In this document: piece by piece, positions 50,352 through 59,904 of the stretch
Position numbering within the stretch: position 1 is the first letter of the stretch
How the letters are laid out: every line of letters starts with the position of its first letter
Assembly: GCA_964463135.1 (NCBI GenBank)
Contig: CAYXBA010000001.1
Location: forward strand, 62,001-126,000
Reading direction: 5' to 3'
DNA: 64,000 bases
DNA from: UBA6898 sp964463135
GTDB taxonomy: Bacteria > Nitrospirota > Thermodesulfovibrionia > Thermodesulfovibrionales > UBA6898
Notes under the pieces: model-generated
What the model saw: the letters and a program-made list of their open reading frames with translations, nothing else
What the model was told of the DNA's origin: nothing
The model's database searches: none
Program-made: the position numbers and the translations under genes

Positions 50352-51803
50352 ATGAAACCCTGTGATTTTGTATTGTTTGGCACCCTGGGTGACCTTGCCC
50401 GGCGCAAGCTTCTGCCCTCGCTGTACCAGTTGGATAAGGCGGAGCTGATCGCCCCGGAAACCACTATTGTTGGCGTGGCGAGGGGTGAGTCTACAGGCGA
50501 ACAGTACGTTGCGCTCGCCCGCGAGAGTCTCGAAAAATTTATGAAAGAGCCTATTGAAGCAAACGTCTGGGAACGTTTTGCCCGACGGCTGCATTATGTG
50601 AATATCGATCTCACGCAGGCGGACCAGTACAGCCGCCTTCAGGGCAAGATTGATCAGTCCCAACGCGATATGGTCAACTACTTTGCCGTGGCGCCGAGCC
50701 TGTTCGGCGCCATCTGCCAGGGGCTTTCAACAGCAGGACTTGCCACAGAGCGGGCCAGAGTGGTGCTCGAAAAGCCGATCGGCAAGGACCTCGCTTCATC
50801 CAGGGTCATTAACGATGCAGTGGGTGCCTTCTTCAGCGAAGAGCAGGTGTACCGCATCGACCACTATCTCGGCAAGGAAACCGTGCTGAATCTCCTGGCC
50901 CTGCGTTTTGCGAACTCCATCTTCACCACCAACTGGGACCATAACACCATAGACCATGTCCAGATCACCGTGGCTGAAGAGGTTGGGATCGAGGGGCGGT
51001 GGGGGTATTTCGACCAATCCGGCCAGCTCCGCGACATGGTGCAGAACCACCTTCTGCAGATCCTGACCCTTGTCGCGATGGAGCCCCCGGTAGCGCTCGA
51101 CAGCGACAGCATCCGCAATGAAAAGCTGAAGGTGCTGAAGGCGCTCCGGCCGATCACCCGTGACAATGTCGAAGAAAAGACCGTGAGGGGACAGTACACC
51201 GCCGGTTTTATTAAGGGAGGACCGGTCCCCGGGTATCTGGAAGAAGAAGGCGGCAATCCCAAAAGCAATACTGAGACGTTCGCTGCCCTGCGCGTGGATA
51301 TCGACAACTGGCGCTGGGCTGATGTGCCGTTCTATCTGCGGACCGGCAAGCGTGCGACCGCCAAGCGCAGTGAGGTGGTGATCCACTTCAAGCACCTGCC
51401 GCATAACATCTTCAAGGAAAGCTACCGGAAGCTGCCCTCAAACCGGCTGATCATCCGGCTTCAGCCTGATGAGGGCGTGGAGATCGAGGTGATGAACAAG
51501 GTCCCCGGCCTGCGCAAGGGGCTGCATCTGCAGCGGACCATGCTGGACCTCAGTTTTACCGAGACCTTCAAGAACGAGCGGATTCCTGACGCGTACGAAC
51601 GTCTGCTGCTCGAGGCAATGCGGGGCAATCCGGCCCTGTTCATCCGGAGGGACGAGGTGGAGCAGGCCTGGACCTGGATCGACACCATCCAGGATGCCTG
51701 GGCATCGCAGAACGAGGCGCCAAAGCCCTACGCTGCCGGCACCTGGGGCCCGGTCGCATCGATCGCCCTTCTTGCCAGGGACGGTCGGGAGTGGGACGAA
51801 TAA
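50352..51803 (+). CDS. zwf: Glucose-6-phosphate 1-dehydrogenase
   Basis: 483 aa. It oxidises G6P to 6-phosphogluconolactone with NAD(P)+. The dinucleotide fingerprint is G10-TLGDLARRKLLPSLY, slightly different from the common GASGDLA. Substrate site RIDHYLGKETV carries the catalytic His region. Start at 50352 is chosen because GGAGG lies ahead and the Rossmann strand begins at once; an earlier ATG at 50307 would add an unrelated extension. Followed by edd with a 64-bp gap. No gnd gene is nearby, so product flow is towards Entner-Doudoroff. Confidence 0.96.
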   Translation: MKPCDFVLFGTLGDLARRKLLPSLYQLDKAELIAPETTIVGVARGESTGEQYVALARESLEKFMKEPIEANVWERFARRLHYVNIDLTQADQYSRLQGKIDQSQRDMVNYFAVAPSLFGAICQGLSTAGLATERARVVLEKPIGKDLASSRVINDAVGAFFSEEQVYRIDHYLGKETVLNLLALRFANSIFTTNWDHNTIDHVQITVAEEVGIEGRWGYFDQSGQLRDMVQNHLLQILTLVAMEPPVALDSDSIRNEKLKVLKALRPITRDNVEEKTVRGQYTAGFIKGGPVPGYLEEEGGNPKSNTETFAALRVDIDNWRWADVPFYLRTGKRATAKRSEVVIHFKHLPHNIFKESYRKLPSNRLIIRLQPDEGVEIEVMNKVPGLRKGLHLQRTMLDLSFTETFKNERIPDAYERLLLEAMRGNPALFIRRDEVEQAWTWIDTIQDAWASQNEAPKPYAAGTWGPVASIALLARDGREWDE

Positions 51804-51867
51804 GCGGATGGTGTTATTGATCTGCATGAATCATCGCGAGCAGTTTTGAAAGAAGGAGAAGGGCCCT

Positions 51868-53727
51868 ATGAACCAGACAGTCCAGGACGTAACAGAGCGG
51901 ATCATCAGCAGGAGCCGTAAACACCGCCAGCGGTACCTGCAGAACATGGAGGAACACAGGGTGGACGGCCCAACCCGGCATCGGCTTCCCTGCAGCAACC
52001 TCGCACATGCCATGGCAGTCTGCCGGGGGACGGATGCGGAGAGAATACGCGACCAACAGTCGCCCCATATCGCCATTATCACGTCCTACAATGATATGCT
52101 TTCGGCCCATCATACCTATGACGGCTATCCCGCTATACTGAAAAAAGCGGTGGCAGCTGCAGGCGGCGTTGGCCAGGTGGCGGCCGGTGTTCCTGCCATG
52201 TGCGACGGAGTGACCCAGGGCGAGCCCGGCATGGACCTGAGCCTCATCAGCCGCGACGTTATTGCCATGTCCACGGTGATCGGTCTCTCCCATAACGTAT
52301 TCGACGGCGCCCTGCTGCTCGGCATCTGCGACAAGATCATGCCAGGGCTGATCATGGGAGCGCTCCAGTACGGACACCTTCCGATGGTCCTGGTGCCCGG
52401 CGGGCCGATGCGCACCGGGCTGCCGAACAAGGAGAAGGCGCATGCGCGGGAGCTCTTTGCCGAGGGCAAGATCGGCAGGGATGAGATGCTCGATGTGGAA
52501 TGCAGGTCCTACCACAGCACCGGGACCTGCACCTTCTATGGAACCGCCAACAGCAACCAGCTCATTGCAGAGTTCCTGGGGCTGCACCTGCCCGGCGCTT
52601 CTTTTGTGAATCCCGATGATCCCCTGCGGGAGGTTTTCACTAAAGCTGCCGCTGCGCGTGTCACTGGTATGACCCACCTGGGCAAGGCTTATTCTCCCAT
52701 CAGCCAGATCGTCAGCGAAAAAGCTGTGGTGAACGCCATTGTCGGGGTGCTGGCCACAGGAGGCTCCACGAACCAGACCATGCATCTGGTGGCCATGGCA
52801 AGGGCAGCAGGCATCCGGATCAACTGGGACGATTTCTCTGACCTTTCCCGGGCAGTGCCGCTGCTGGTAAGGATCTATCCGAACGGGCCCGGCGATATCA
52901 ACACCTTTCAGGACGCAGGAGGCATGGCCGCACTCATCGCGGAACTCCTCGACGGCGGTCTTCTGCACAACGACGTGAAGACCGTTGCGGGAGAGGGCAT
53001 GGAGGCATATGCCCGGAAGCCGCTCCTCACTGCAGAGGGACTCACCTGGAAGACAGAGCCTGAGCGCTCCACAGACCCGGTAGTCATCGCTTCCATGCAG
53101 AAGCCTTTTTCAGCGACAGGCGGACTCAAACTCCTGACCGGCAACGTTGGCCGCTCAGTGATCAAGGTGTCGTCCCTCGCAGACGGCGCAGATACGGTCA
53201 TCGAGGCTCCTGCAGTGGTCTTTCATACCCAGGAAGAACTGAACACTGCTTTTCATGAGAACAGGCTTAACCGCAATTTCATTGCTGTGGTGCGCTTTCA
53301 GGGACCACAGGCAACGGGCATGCCTGAACTCCATAAGCTGATCACACCCTTATCCATTCTGATGGACCAGGGCCATCAGGTGGCCATGGTGACGGACGGC
53401 CGTCTTTCCGGCGCCTCAGGAAAGGTGCCTGCTGCCATTCATGTCACGCCGGAGTCGCTCTGCGGCGGCATGCTTGCAAAGGTGCAGGATGGTGATATGA
53501 TCAGGCTCGATGTCAAAGCCGGGAGGCTCGACCTGCTGGTCAGTAATGATGTCCTCAGGGCACGTGAGTATGCCGACCCTGGGGTGAGGAGCGTGCGTTA
53601 CGGTGTGGGCCGCCAGATCTTCGCCCCCCTGCGCGGCAACATGATGAGTCCGGAAGAGGGTGCGAGTTCGTTGTTCACCTATGTCAATGAAAAGTGCCAC
53701 GTGAATATTCCTTTTAAGGAGGAGTGA
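51868..53727 (+). CDS. edd: 6-Phosphogluconate dehydratase (Entner-Doudoroff)
   Basis: 619 aa, the length of Edd and longer than most IlvD. IlvD/Edd family with an oxygen-sensitive Fe-S cluster: cysteines in VPAMCDGVTQGEPGMDLSL and STGTCTFYGTANSNQ. C-terminal VTDGRLSGASGKVPAAIHVT closes the active site. The N-terminus (RHRLPCSNLAHAMAVCRG) is Edd-specific. It dehydrates 6-phosphogluconate to KDPG. AGAAGGAGAAG precedes ATG. The stop overlaps the eda start by one base (TGATG), coupling the two key enzymes. Confidence 0.96.
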   Translation: MNQTVQDVTERIISRSRKHRQRYLQNMEEHRVDGPTRHRLPCSNLAHAMAVCRGTDAERIRDQQSPHIAIITSYNDMLSAHHTYDGYPAILKKAVAAAGGVGQVAAGVPAMCDGVTQGEPGMDLSLISRDVIAMSTVIGLSHNVFDGALLLGICDKIMPGLIMGALQYGHLPMVLVPGGPMRTGLPNKEKAHARELFAEGKIGRDEMLDVECRSYHSTGTCTFYGTANSNQLIAEFLGLHLPGASFVNPDDPLREVFTKAAAARVTGMTHLGKAYSPISQIVSEKAVVNAIVGVLATGGSTNQTMHLVAMARAAGIRINWDDFSDLSRAVPLLVRIYPNGPGDINTFQDAGGMAALIAELLDGGLLHNDVKTVAGEGMEAYARKPLLTAEGLTWKTEPERSTDPVVIASMQKPFSATGGLKLLTGNVGRSVIKVSSLADGADTVIEAPAVVFHTQEELNTAFHENRLNRNFIAVVRFQGPQATGMPELHKLITPLSILMDQGHQVAMVTDGRLSGASGKVPAAIHVTPESLCGGMLAKVQDGDMIRLDVKAGRLDLLVSNDVLRAREYADPGVRSVRYGVGRQIFAPLRGNMMSPEEGASSLFTYVNEKCHVNIPFKEE

Positions 53728-54386
53728 TGGATACAGAGAGAACCTGGCAGAAAGAACCTGAAGAGATACTGCGGCAGGGGCCGGTGGTGCCGGTCATGGT
53801 CATTCATACGCTTGAGCATGCAGTGCCGCTCGCAAAGGCCCTGATGGCCGGCGGTATCCGCGTGCTGGAGATCACCCTGCGCACCCCTGTGGCGCTGGAG
53901 GCCATCAGGGCGATCAGTCAGGAAGTCCCCGGAGCGATCGTGGGAGCAGGCACGGTGACCAGGCCTGAGGAGCTGACCGCAGTTGCAGAGGCAGGCGCGG
54001 TCTTTGCCATCAGCCCCGGCCTGACTCCGGAACTGCTTCAGGCTGCCAATGACGGAAGTATTCCTCTGATCCCCGGCATATCCACGGTCTCGGAGCTGAT
54101 GACCGGCATGGCGCTTGGATACGACCACTTCAAGTTTTTCCCGGCAGAAGCAGCAGGCGGCATAAAAATGCTGAAGGCGATCGCCGGACCTTTTCCACAG
54201 ATCACCTTCTGTCCTACGGGAGGGATCACGCCTGACAACTATCGTGACTATCTTGCCCTGCCTAATGTTGCCTGTATCGGCGGTTCATGGATCGCTCCGC
54301 AGGCTGCAATGGACCAGGGGGACTGGCAACGGATCACTGCTCTCACCCGTGAGGCGGTAGAGCGGTCAGGACGGCCAACAAGCTGA
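53727..54386 (+). CDS. eda: KDPG aldolase
   Basis: 219 aa class I aldolase cleaving 2-keto-3-deoxy-6-phosphogluconate to pyruvate and glyceraldehyde-3-phosphate. Schiff-base K136 (HFKFFPAEAAGG), general base E48 (VLEITLRTP), phosphate site PTGGITPDNYRDYLAL. ATG at 53727 is chosen (AAGGAGG four bases ahead); a GTG one codon earlier is possible. Translationally coupled to edd. Completes the pgl-zwf-edd-eda cluster. Confidence 0.96.
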   Translation: MDTERTWQKEPEEILRQGPVVPVMVIHTLEHAVPLAKALMAGGIRVLEITLRTPVALEAIRAISQEVPGAIVGAGTVTRPEELTAVAEAGAVFAISPGLTPELLQAANDGSIPLIPGISTVSELMTGMALGYDHFKFFPAEAAGGIKMLKAIAGPFPQITFCPTGGITPDNYRDYLALPNVACIGGSWIAPQAAMDQGDWQRITALTREAVERSGRPTS

Positions 54387-54457
54387 CAGATATGCGGAAT
54401 ATAGTATTGGCAGCAAGAGTGTACCAGCGGGCGCATAAAGGAAGGAGATAGAACATT

Positions 54458-55888
54458 ATGATATTACCACGGAACAGGACAAAGATCGTCTGCACGATAG
54501 GTCCGGCCTCGGAATCGCCGGAGATGATGGAGAAGCTCATACGGGCAGGCATGAACGTCGCCCGCCTCAACTTTTCTCACGGCAGTTTCGAAAGTCATGG
54601 GGCAGTTGTAAGAAACCTGCGTGCAGCAGCCAGCGCAGCAGGGAAAAGGGTGGCCATCATGGCAGACCTTTCAGGCCCCAAGATGCGCATCGGCATGCTC
54701 AGCCAGGAACCGGTGGACCTGAAGCCGGGCGACCCCTTTGTCCTGACGACCGACGATATTATCGGAGATGCGGGAAAGGCTTCGGTCACGTTCAGGAGTC
54801 TGCCGCAGGCGGTCAAGCCCGGTGACACGCTCTTCCTGAACGACGGGATCATTCAGCTCGACGTCAAGGAGGTCAAGGGCAATGACGTAAGCTGCACTGT
54901 GGTGGTGGGCGGAGAACTGCGGTCCCGCAAGGGCCTGAACCTGCCCGGCATCAAGCTCGGCATAAGCGCCTTCACGGAACGCGACCACGAATGTCTGAAG
55001 TTCGCTGCAGAGGCAGGCATCGACGCGGTCAGCCAGTCCTTTGTCGAGACAGGAGAGGACATCAGGACTGTGCGCCGTGCTGCAGATGCACTGGGGTATA
55101 AACCTTTCATTATTGCGAAGATCGAACGGTCGAACGCACTCGACCATATGGACGATATCCTCGATGCATCCGACGGGATCATGATCGCCCGCGGAGACCT
55201 TGGCGTGGAGGTCCCGATAGAAAAAATAGCGATCATCCAGAAGGACCTCATGAAACAGGCCAACAGGAGGGCAAAACCGGTCATCACCGCCACACAGATG
55301 CTTGAGTCCATGACCGAGAACAGGCGGCCGACGCGTGCCGAGGCAACGGACGTTTCGAACGCCATACTCGACGGCACTGACTGCGTCATGCTCTCCGGGG
55401 AGTCTGCCATGGGGAAATATCCGGTCGATGCAGTGGAAATGCTGGCAAAGATCGCTGCTGAGGTCGAGGTGCAGAGGCGGCAGGTCTCGGTCCGTGACCT
55501 CTATCAGGGGATCGATATCAGGAGCCGGCTCAAACACGCTCACCTGATCGCCATTGCAGTCGAAGCGAGTCTCGAATATGCCGATCCTGCCGCGGTCTTT
55601 GCACCGACACACAGCGGGGCGACAGCCCGGAGCCTTTCCATGTTCCGGCTTCCGGAATGGATCATCGGCATAAGCGCGAACGAGGCGACCTGTCAGGGAC
55701 TGGTATTTTCCTCCGGCGTGTACCCTGTATTCAATGAGGACCATCCGAAGGACTATACCCCGTACGTGAGGGCCTGGATCAAAGAAAACGGGATCCCGGG
55801 TGATTTTGCGATGCTCATGGAGGGTCCCTCAGTCAAGCACCCTGATGCAAACCACCGTATGGAGATCATAGATCTCAAACATTCGTAG
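54458..55888 (+). CDS. pyk: Pyruvate kinase
   Basis: 476 aa. TKIVCTIGPASESPEMMEKL start, substrate/metal site MIARGDLGVEVPIEKIAIIQ, catalytic region VITATQMLESM and RPTRAEATDVSNAILDGTDC. The C-terminal allosteric domain is complete (FAPTHSGATARSLSMFRLPE). It turns PEP and ADP into pyruvate and ATP. AAGGAAGGAG precedes ATG. It follows eda by 71 bp and precedes pta by 8 bp, linking glycolytic pyruvate to acetate formation. Confidence 0.97.
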   Translation: MILPRNRTKIVCTIGPASESPEMMEKLIRAGMNVARLNFSHGSFESHGAVVRNLRAAASAAGKRVAIMADLSGPKMRIGMLSQEPVDLKPGDPFVLTTDDIIGDAGKASVTFRSLPQAVKPGDTLFLNDGIIQLDVKEVKGNDVSCTVVVGGELRSRKGLNLPGIKLGISAFTERDHECLKFAAEAGIDAVSQSFVETGEDIRTVRRAADALGYKPFIIAKIERSNALDHMDDILDASDGIMIARGDLGVEVPIEKIAIIQKDLMKQANRRAKPVITATQMLESMTENRRPTRAEATDVSNAILDGTDCVMLSGESAMGKYPVDAVEMLAKIAAEVEVQRRQVSVRDLYQGIDIRSRLKHAHLIAIAVEASLEYADPAAVFAPTHSGATARSLSMFRLPEWIIGISANEATCQGLVFSSGVYPVFNEDHPKDYTPYVRAWIKENGIPGDFAMLMEGPSVKHPDANHRMEIIDLKHS

Positions 55889-55896
55889 AAGAGGCG

Positions 55897-58002
55897 ATGA
55901 CCATGAGCAAGGGCATATATATCACCAGCGCAGAACCGGGCTGCGGGAAATCGGTAGTGGTGCTCGGGATCATGGAGATGCTTGCCGGGTCCATGGGCAG
56001 GACAGGGTTCTTCCGGCCTGTCGTTCAGGACGAAAAGAAGCCTGACCATATCACTGATCTTATCATAAAGCGGTTTGGCCTGAAGGTCCCGTATGAGAAG
56101 CTGTACGGCTGCACGTACGATACGGCCCGTGAACTGCTTGTCAAGGACAGGGACGACGAACTTCTTAAAATTATCCTCGAAAAATATAAGGCACTCGAAG
56201 ATGAATACGACCTGATCGTTTGCGCAGGGTCTGACTTTATCGGTGCTGCCACAACTCTTGAGTTCGATGCCAATGCCAAGCTGGCAAACAATCTCGGATG
56301 CCCGGTCATGCCAGTTGTAAAAGGGTATGGCAGAGACGCGGTACAGGTCGTCAGGGCAGCGCAGGGCCTCCTGGAGTCGCTTGAGGAGAGGAGGTGCGAT
56401 CTCCTTGCGCTCGTGATCAACCGGGTCCAGCCCCAGCTTGTCGAAGCGGTCGCGCAAGACCTGCGGAAGGTTATGCCTGCAGACGTTCCATCGTATGTGA
56501 TCCCGGATCTCCCTGTCCTTGAGAAGCCTACGGTGGGTGAGATAAGGGCCACCCTTGGCGCAGAGCGGCTCAGCGGTCTTGAAGACAGCTACAACCGTGA
56601 GGTGAGGAATTTCAAGGTCGCGGCCATGGAGCTTCCCCATTACCTTCAGCATATCGAAGAAGGCAGCCTCATCATAACGCCGGGTGACCGTTCCGATATC
56701 ATACTCGGCAGCCTGCTTGCGGACGCGTCGCGCACCTTTCCGCACATAGCCGGCATCATACTGACCGGCGGCATCAAGCCTGCGGCCCAGGTGCAGCGGC
56801 TCATCGATGGACTGCGGACCTCTCCGGTGCCGGTGATCTCCGTGTCCGATGACACGTATACCACGGCCCTGAAGGTAAGCTCTCTTGAAGGGGTGCTCTC
56901 TGCCGACAATCCGCGCAAGATCGCTGCTGCGCTCGGCATTGTAGAGGGAAGGGTCAACGCTGCCGAGATTACGGGCCGCATAGCAGCGGCCCCTTCCAAC
57001 CGGGTGACGCCGCTCATGTTCGAGTACGAGATCATCCAGCGGGCAAAGTCTGACCGCAAACATATCGTCCTGCCTGAAGGCGCTGAAGACCGCATACTCC
57101 AGGCTGCTGAGATCCTTAGGATGCGGCAGGTGGTGGATATCACGCTTCTGGGGAATGAACAGGAGATCAGGCAGAAGGCTGCGGCACTCGGCATCTCCCT
57201 TGAGGGCCTGAACATTGTCGATACGCTCACCTCACCTCTCCGCCAGAAATATGCGGATGCCTATTTCGAGCTCCGCAAACATAAGGGTATATCGCCGGAG
57301 ATGGCCTTTGATACCATTGCGGATGTCAGTTATTTCGGCACCATGATGGTGTACATGGGCGAAGCTGACGGCATGGTGTCGGGCGCTGTCCATACGACCC
57401 AGCATACGATCCGTCCGTCGTTCGAGACGATCAAGACAAAGCCGGGATGCTCGATCGTATCGAGTGTCTTCCTGATGTGTCTTGCCGACCACGTTGTTGT
57501 CTTTGGGGACTGCGCAGTCAACCCTGACCCGAATCCGGAGCAGCTTGCCGACATCGCGATCAGTTCTGCGGAGACTGCACGCGTGTTCGGTGTCGATCCG
57601 CTGATCGCCATGCTCAGCTATTCGACCGGAGAATCAGGCAAGGGCGCTGAAGTTGACAAGGTGCGCGAGGCGACAAAGATCGCGAAGGCACGTCGTCCTG
57701 ACCTGAAGATCGAGGGTCCGATACAGTACGACGCAGCGGTCGACGCCGGTGTGGCAAAGACAAAACTGCCGGGGAGCAAGGTGGCCGGTCATGCGACCGT
57801 ATTCATCTTCCCTGACCTGAACACCGGCAACAACACCTATAAGGCTGTCCAGCGTGCTGCGAATGCGGTTGCCGTAGGCCCTGTTCTCCAGGGCCTGAAT
57901 AAACCGGTCAACGACCTGAGCCGCGGCTGCACCGTGACCGACATCGTCAACACGGTTGCGATCACCGCTATCCAGGCCCAGTCCAAGGGAGGTGCTGTAT
58001 GA
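55897..58002 (+). CDS. pta: Phosphate acetyltransferase (long form with DRTGG domain)
   Basis: 701 aa. N-terminal P-loop domain of the BioD/CobQ type (SAEPGCGKSVVVLGIMEML, about 1-200), central DRTGG domain (about 215-320; IITPGDRSDIILGSLLAD), and catalytic PTA domain (about 375-695; VLPEGAEDRILQAAEILRMR, YSTGESGKGAEVDKVREATK). Same architecture as E. coli Pta, whose N-terminal part senses metabolites. It converts acetyl-CoA and phosphate to acetyl phosphate. ATG overlaps with the ackA start as ATGA at the 3' end, so the pair is coupled. Confidence 0.96.
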   Translation: MTMSKGIYITSAEPGCGKSVVVLGIMEMLAGSMGRTGFFRPVVQDEKKPDHITDLIIKRFGLKVPYEKLYGCTYDTARELLVKDRDDELLKIILEKYKALEDEYDLIVCAGSDFIGAATTLEFDANAKLANNLGCPVMPVVKGYGRDAVQVVRAAQGLLESLEERRCDLLALVINRVQPQLVEAVAQDLRKVMPADVPSYVIPDLPVLEKPTVGEIRATLGAERLSGLEDSYNREVRNFKVAAMELPHYLQHIEEGSLIITPGDRSDIILGSLLADASRTFPHIAGIILTGGIKPAAQVQRLIDGLRTSPVPVISVSDDTYTTALKVSSLEGVLSADNPRKIAAALGIVEGRVNAAEITGRIAAAPSNRVTPLMFEYEIIQRAKSDRKHIVLPEGAEDRILQAAEILRMRQVVDITLLGNEQEIRQKAAALGISLEGLNIVDTLTSPLRQKYADAYFELRKHKGISPEMAFDTIADVSYFGTMMVYMGEADGMVSGAVHTTQHTIRPSFETIKTKPGCSIVSSVFLMCLADHVVVFGDCAVNPDPNPEQLADIAISSAETARVFGVDPLIAMLSYSTGESGKGAEVDKVREATKIAKARRPDLKIEGPIQYDAAVDAGVAKTKLPGSKVAGHATVFIFPDLNTGNNTYKAVQRAANAVAVGPVLQGLNKPVNDLSRGCTVTDIVNTVAITAIQAQSKGGAV

Positions 58003-59222
58003 GGGTCATTGTCGTCAACTCCGGAAGTTCGTCGATAAAATATGAGACCTATGTAATGAACAACGGCCTTGTCGTGGCAGCAAAGGGGTTGCTCGAACGC
58101 ATCGGCGGAAAGGACAGCAGGCTGAAACACCGCTGGCTCACTCCCTCCGGAACATGGGAGGAGATCGTCGAGACACGTCCTGTCCCTGACCACCGCGACG
58201 GTTTTTCTTTTATCCTTGAGGTGAGCAGCAGGGCGCGCGCAGGCGCTGAGGTCCCAAAGATCTTTGCCGTGGGCCATCGCGTGGTGCACGGAGGAGAGAA
58301 ATTCAGTCAACCGGCAATCATCGACGATGCAGTGCTCACTGCCATAGAGGGGCTTATACCGCTGGCACCGCTCCATAACCCTGCGAATGTTACCGGCATC
58401 AAAGTCATGCGCGACCTCCTGCCGGGCGTGCCTCAGGTGGCAGTATTCGACACTGCCTTTCATCAGACCATGCCGCCCAAGTCCTTTCATTATGCGCTGC
58501 CGTATGACTTCTATCAGACGTATGGCGTCCGCCGGTATGGCTTCCACGGAAGCTCTCACGGGTTTGTGACAAAAGAGGCTGCACGCCATCTTGGCATTCC
58601 CCGGGAAGAACTGAACATTATCACACTGCATCTCGGCAATGGTGCCAGTGCTGCTGCTGTCGCAAACGGAAAGAGTGTCGATACCTCGATGGGACTCACC
58701 CCGCTGGAGGGGCTTGTTATGGGGACCCGCTGCGGAGACCTGGACCCTGCCGTGCATTTCTATCTGGCAAGAAAGACCAACAGGCCCACGGAAGAGATCG
58801 AAGGTGTATTGAACAAGGAGAGCGGGCTCAAGGGCATCTGCGGCGTGAACGACATGCGGGAGATCCAGGACCGGGCCAGGGCCGGGGATGTTCGTGCGGA
58901 ACTTGCCTTTGAGGTCTTCTGCTACCGGGTCAAGAAATATATCGGTGCCTATTACGCGGTGCTCGGGTCTGTCAATGCCATTGTCTTTACCGGCGGCATC
59001 GGCGAGAATTCTGCTGCTGTCCGTGCTGCCTCCTGCAGCGGGCTGGCAGGTCTCGGCATAGCCCTCGATGAAACGAAGAACAATGCGGCCAGAGGCGGCA
59101 TATCCGAGATACAGGCTGACACCGCCAGGGTGAAGATCCTGGTGATACCGACCAATGAAGAGTACGAGATAGCCCAGCAGACCGTCGAGGTCCTCGGACA
59201 GAAGAGAGGACAGACCATATGA
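57999..59222 (+). CDS. ackA: Acetate kinase
   Basis: 407 aa. VIVVNSGSSSIKYETY start; VGHRVVHGGEKF; YGFHGSSHGFVTKEA with the phosphate-binding His; HLGNGASAAAV; VFTGGIGENSAAVR for nucleotide binding. It transfers phosphate from acetyl phosphate to ADP, making ATP and acetate. Starts within the pta stop (ATGA) and stops within the start of the GNAT gene (ATGA), so three proteins are translated as a unit. Confidence 0.97.
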   Translation: MRVIVVNSGSSSIKYETYVMNNGLVVAAKGLLERIGGKDSRLKHRWLTPSGTWEEIVETRPVPDHRDGFSFILEVSSRARAGAEVPKIFAVGHRVVHGGEKFSQPAIIDDAVLTAIEGLIPLAPLHNPANVTGIKVMRDLLPGVPQVAVFDTAFHQTMPPKSFHYALPYDFYQTYGVRRYGFHGSSHGFVTKEAARHLGIPREELNIITLHLGNGASAAAVANGKSVDTSMGLTPLEGLVMGTRCGDLDPAVHFYLARKTNRPTEEIEGVLNKESGLKGICGVNDMREIQDRARAGDVRAELAFEVFCYRVKKYIGAYYAVLGSVNAIVFTGGIGENSAAVRAASCSGLAGLGIALDETKNNAARGGISEIQADTARVKILVIPTNEEYEIAQQTVEVLGQKRGQTI

Positions 59223-59764
59223 TCGATGCGAGGAACTACTCTGCCATCGAGACACTCAGGAACGGGCTCGAAGTTACGATCCGTGCCATCAGGCCTGATG
59301 ACCGCGAGGCGCTCATCGCTGCTCTGAAAGAACTGGATGAGAGGACGCTCTACTACCGCTTCTTCGGGGCGAAAGATAATTTTTCCGAGCAGGAATTGAC
59401 GGAGGCAACAGACGTGGACTTTGTTCATACCGTAGCACTGGTAACCTGCATACCGGACGGCAGCGCGGAAAAGATCATCGGTGCAGGCCGGTACATTGCG
59501 TTTGGGAAGGCCGAGCCTCCTGACCGCGCTGAAGTGGCCTTTATGGTCGAGGAGGACTATCACGGCCTCGGCATCGCAAGCAGGATACTCAAACATCTCG
59601 CGGGTATCGCGAAGCAGAAGGGTATTTTGAAATTCCAGGCAGAGGTCCTGCCGGGGAATAAGGCCATGCTTGCGGTCTTCCAGCGGTCCGGGTTTCCTCT
59701 GGAACAGGAAAGCTCTGAAGGACTGACGCATATAACGCTGCTGCTTTCGGGCAAGGAACAATAA
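59219..59764 (+). CDS. GNAT N-acetyltransferase, Pat-like
   Basis: 181 aa single GNAT domain. The start pattern LRNGLEVTIRAIRPDDREAL followed by LDERTLYYRFFG and FSEQELTEATDVDF matches the acetyltransferase part of Pat-type protein lysine acetyltransferases. The acetyl-CoA loop is EDYHGLGIASRILKHLAGIA. It is translationally coupled to ackA. The arrangement suggests acetylation of metabolic enzymes (classically acetyl-CoA synthetase) in response to acetyl-CoA level. No cyclic-nucleotide or CoA-ligase domain is attached, unlike larger Pat proteins. Substrate is inference. Confidence 0.82.
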   Translation: MIDARNYSAIETLRNGLEVTIRAIRPDDREALIAALKELDERTLYYRFFGAKDNFSEQELTEATDVDFVHTVALVTCIPDGSAEKIIGAGRYIAFGKAEPPDRAEVAFMVEEDYHGLGIASRILKHLAGIAKQKGILKFQAEVLPGNKAMLAVFQRSGFPLEQESSEGLTHITLLLSGKEQ

Positions 59765-59865
59765 AAAGGCATACAAATGGGTCTTCGCGTGAGTATGTAA
59801 GTAACGTTCCTCTCTTTTGGAGGGGAATCAAGAGGTCTCATCAAGGACAAGAGGTCTTATTTTTG

Positions 59866-59904
59866 TTCCCCGCCCTTGAGGGGAGGGGATGAAGGGGAGG
59901 GTGT
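59866..59904 (+). repeat. Left 39-bp inverted repeat
   Basis: G-rich inner half supplies both a ribosome-binding purine run (GGGGAGGGG) and the ATG of the DUF559 gene, so translation begins inside the repeat. Confidence 0.75.

Noticed and set aside
55753..59255. Long antisense frames (436 and 472 aa) opposite pta and ackA
   Set aside because: Both lie wholly over strongly supported genes and have no domain pattern or ribosome site.
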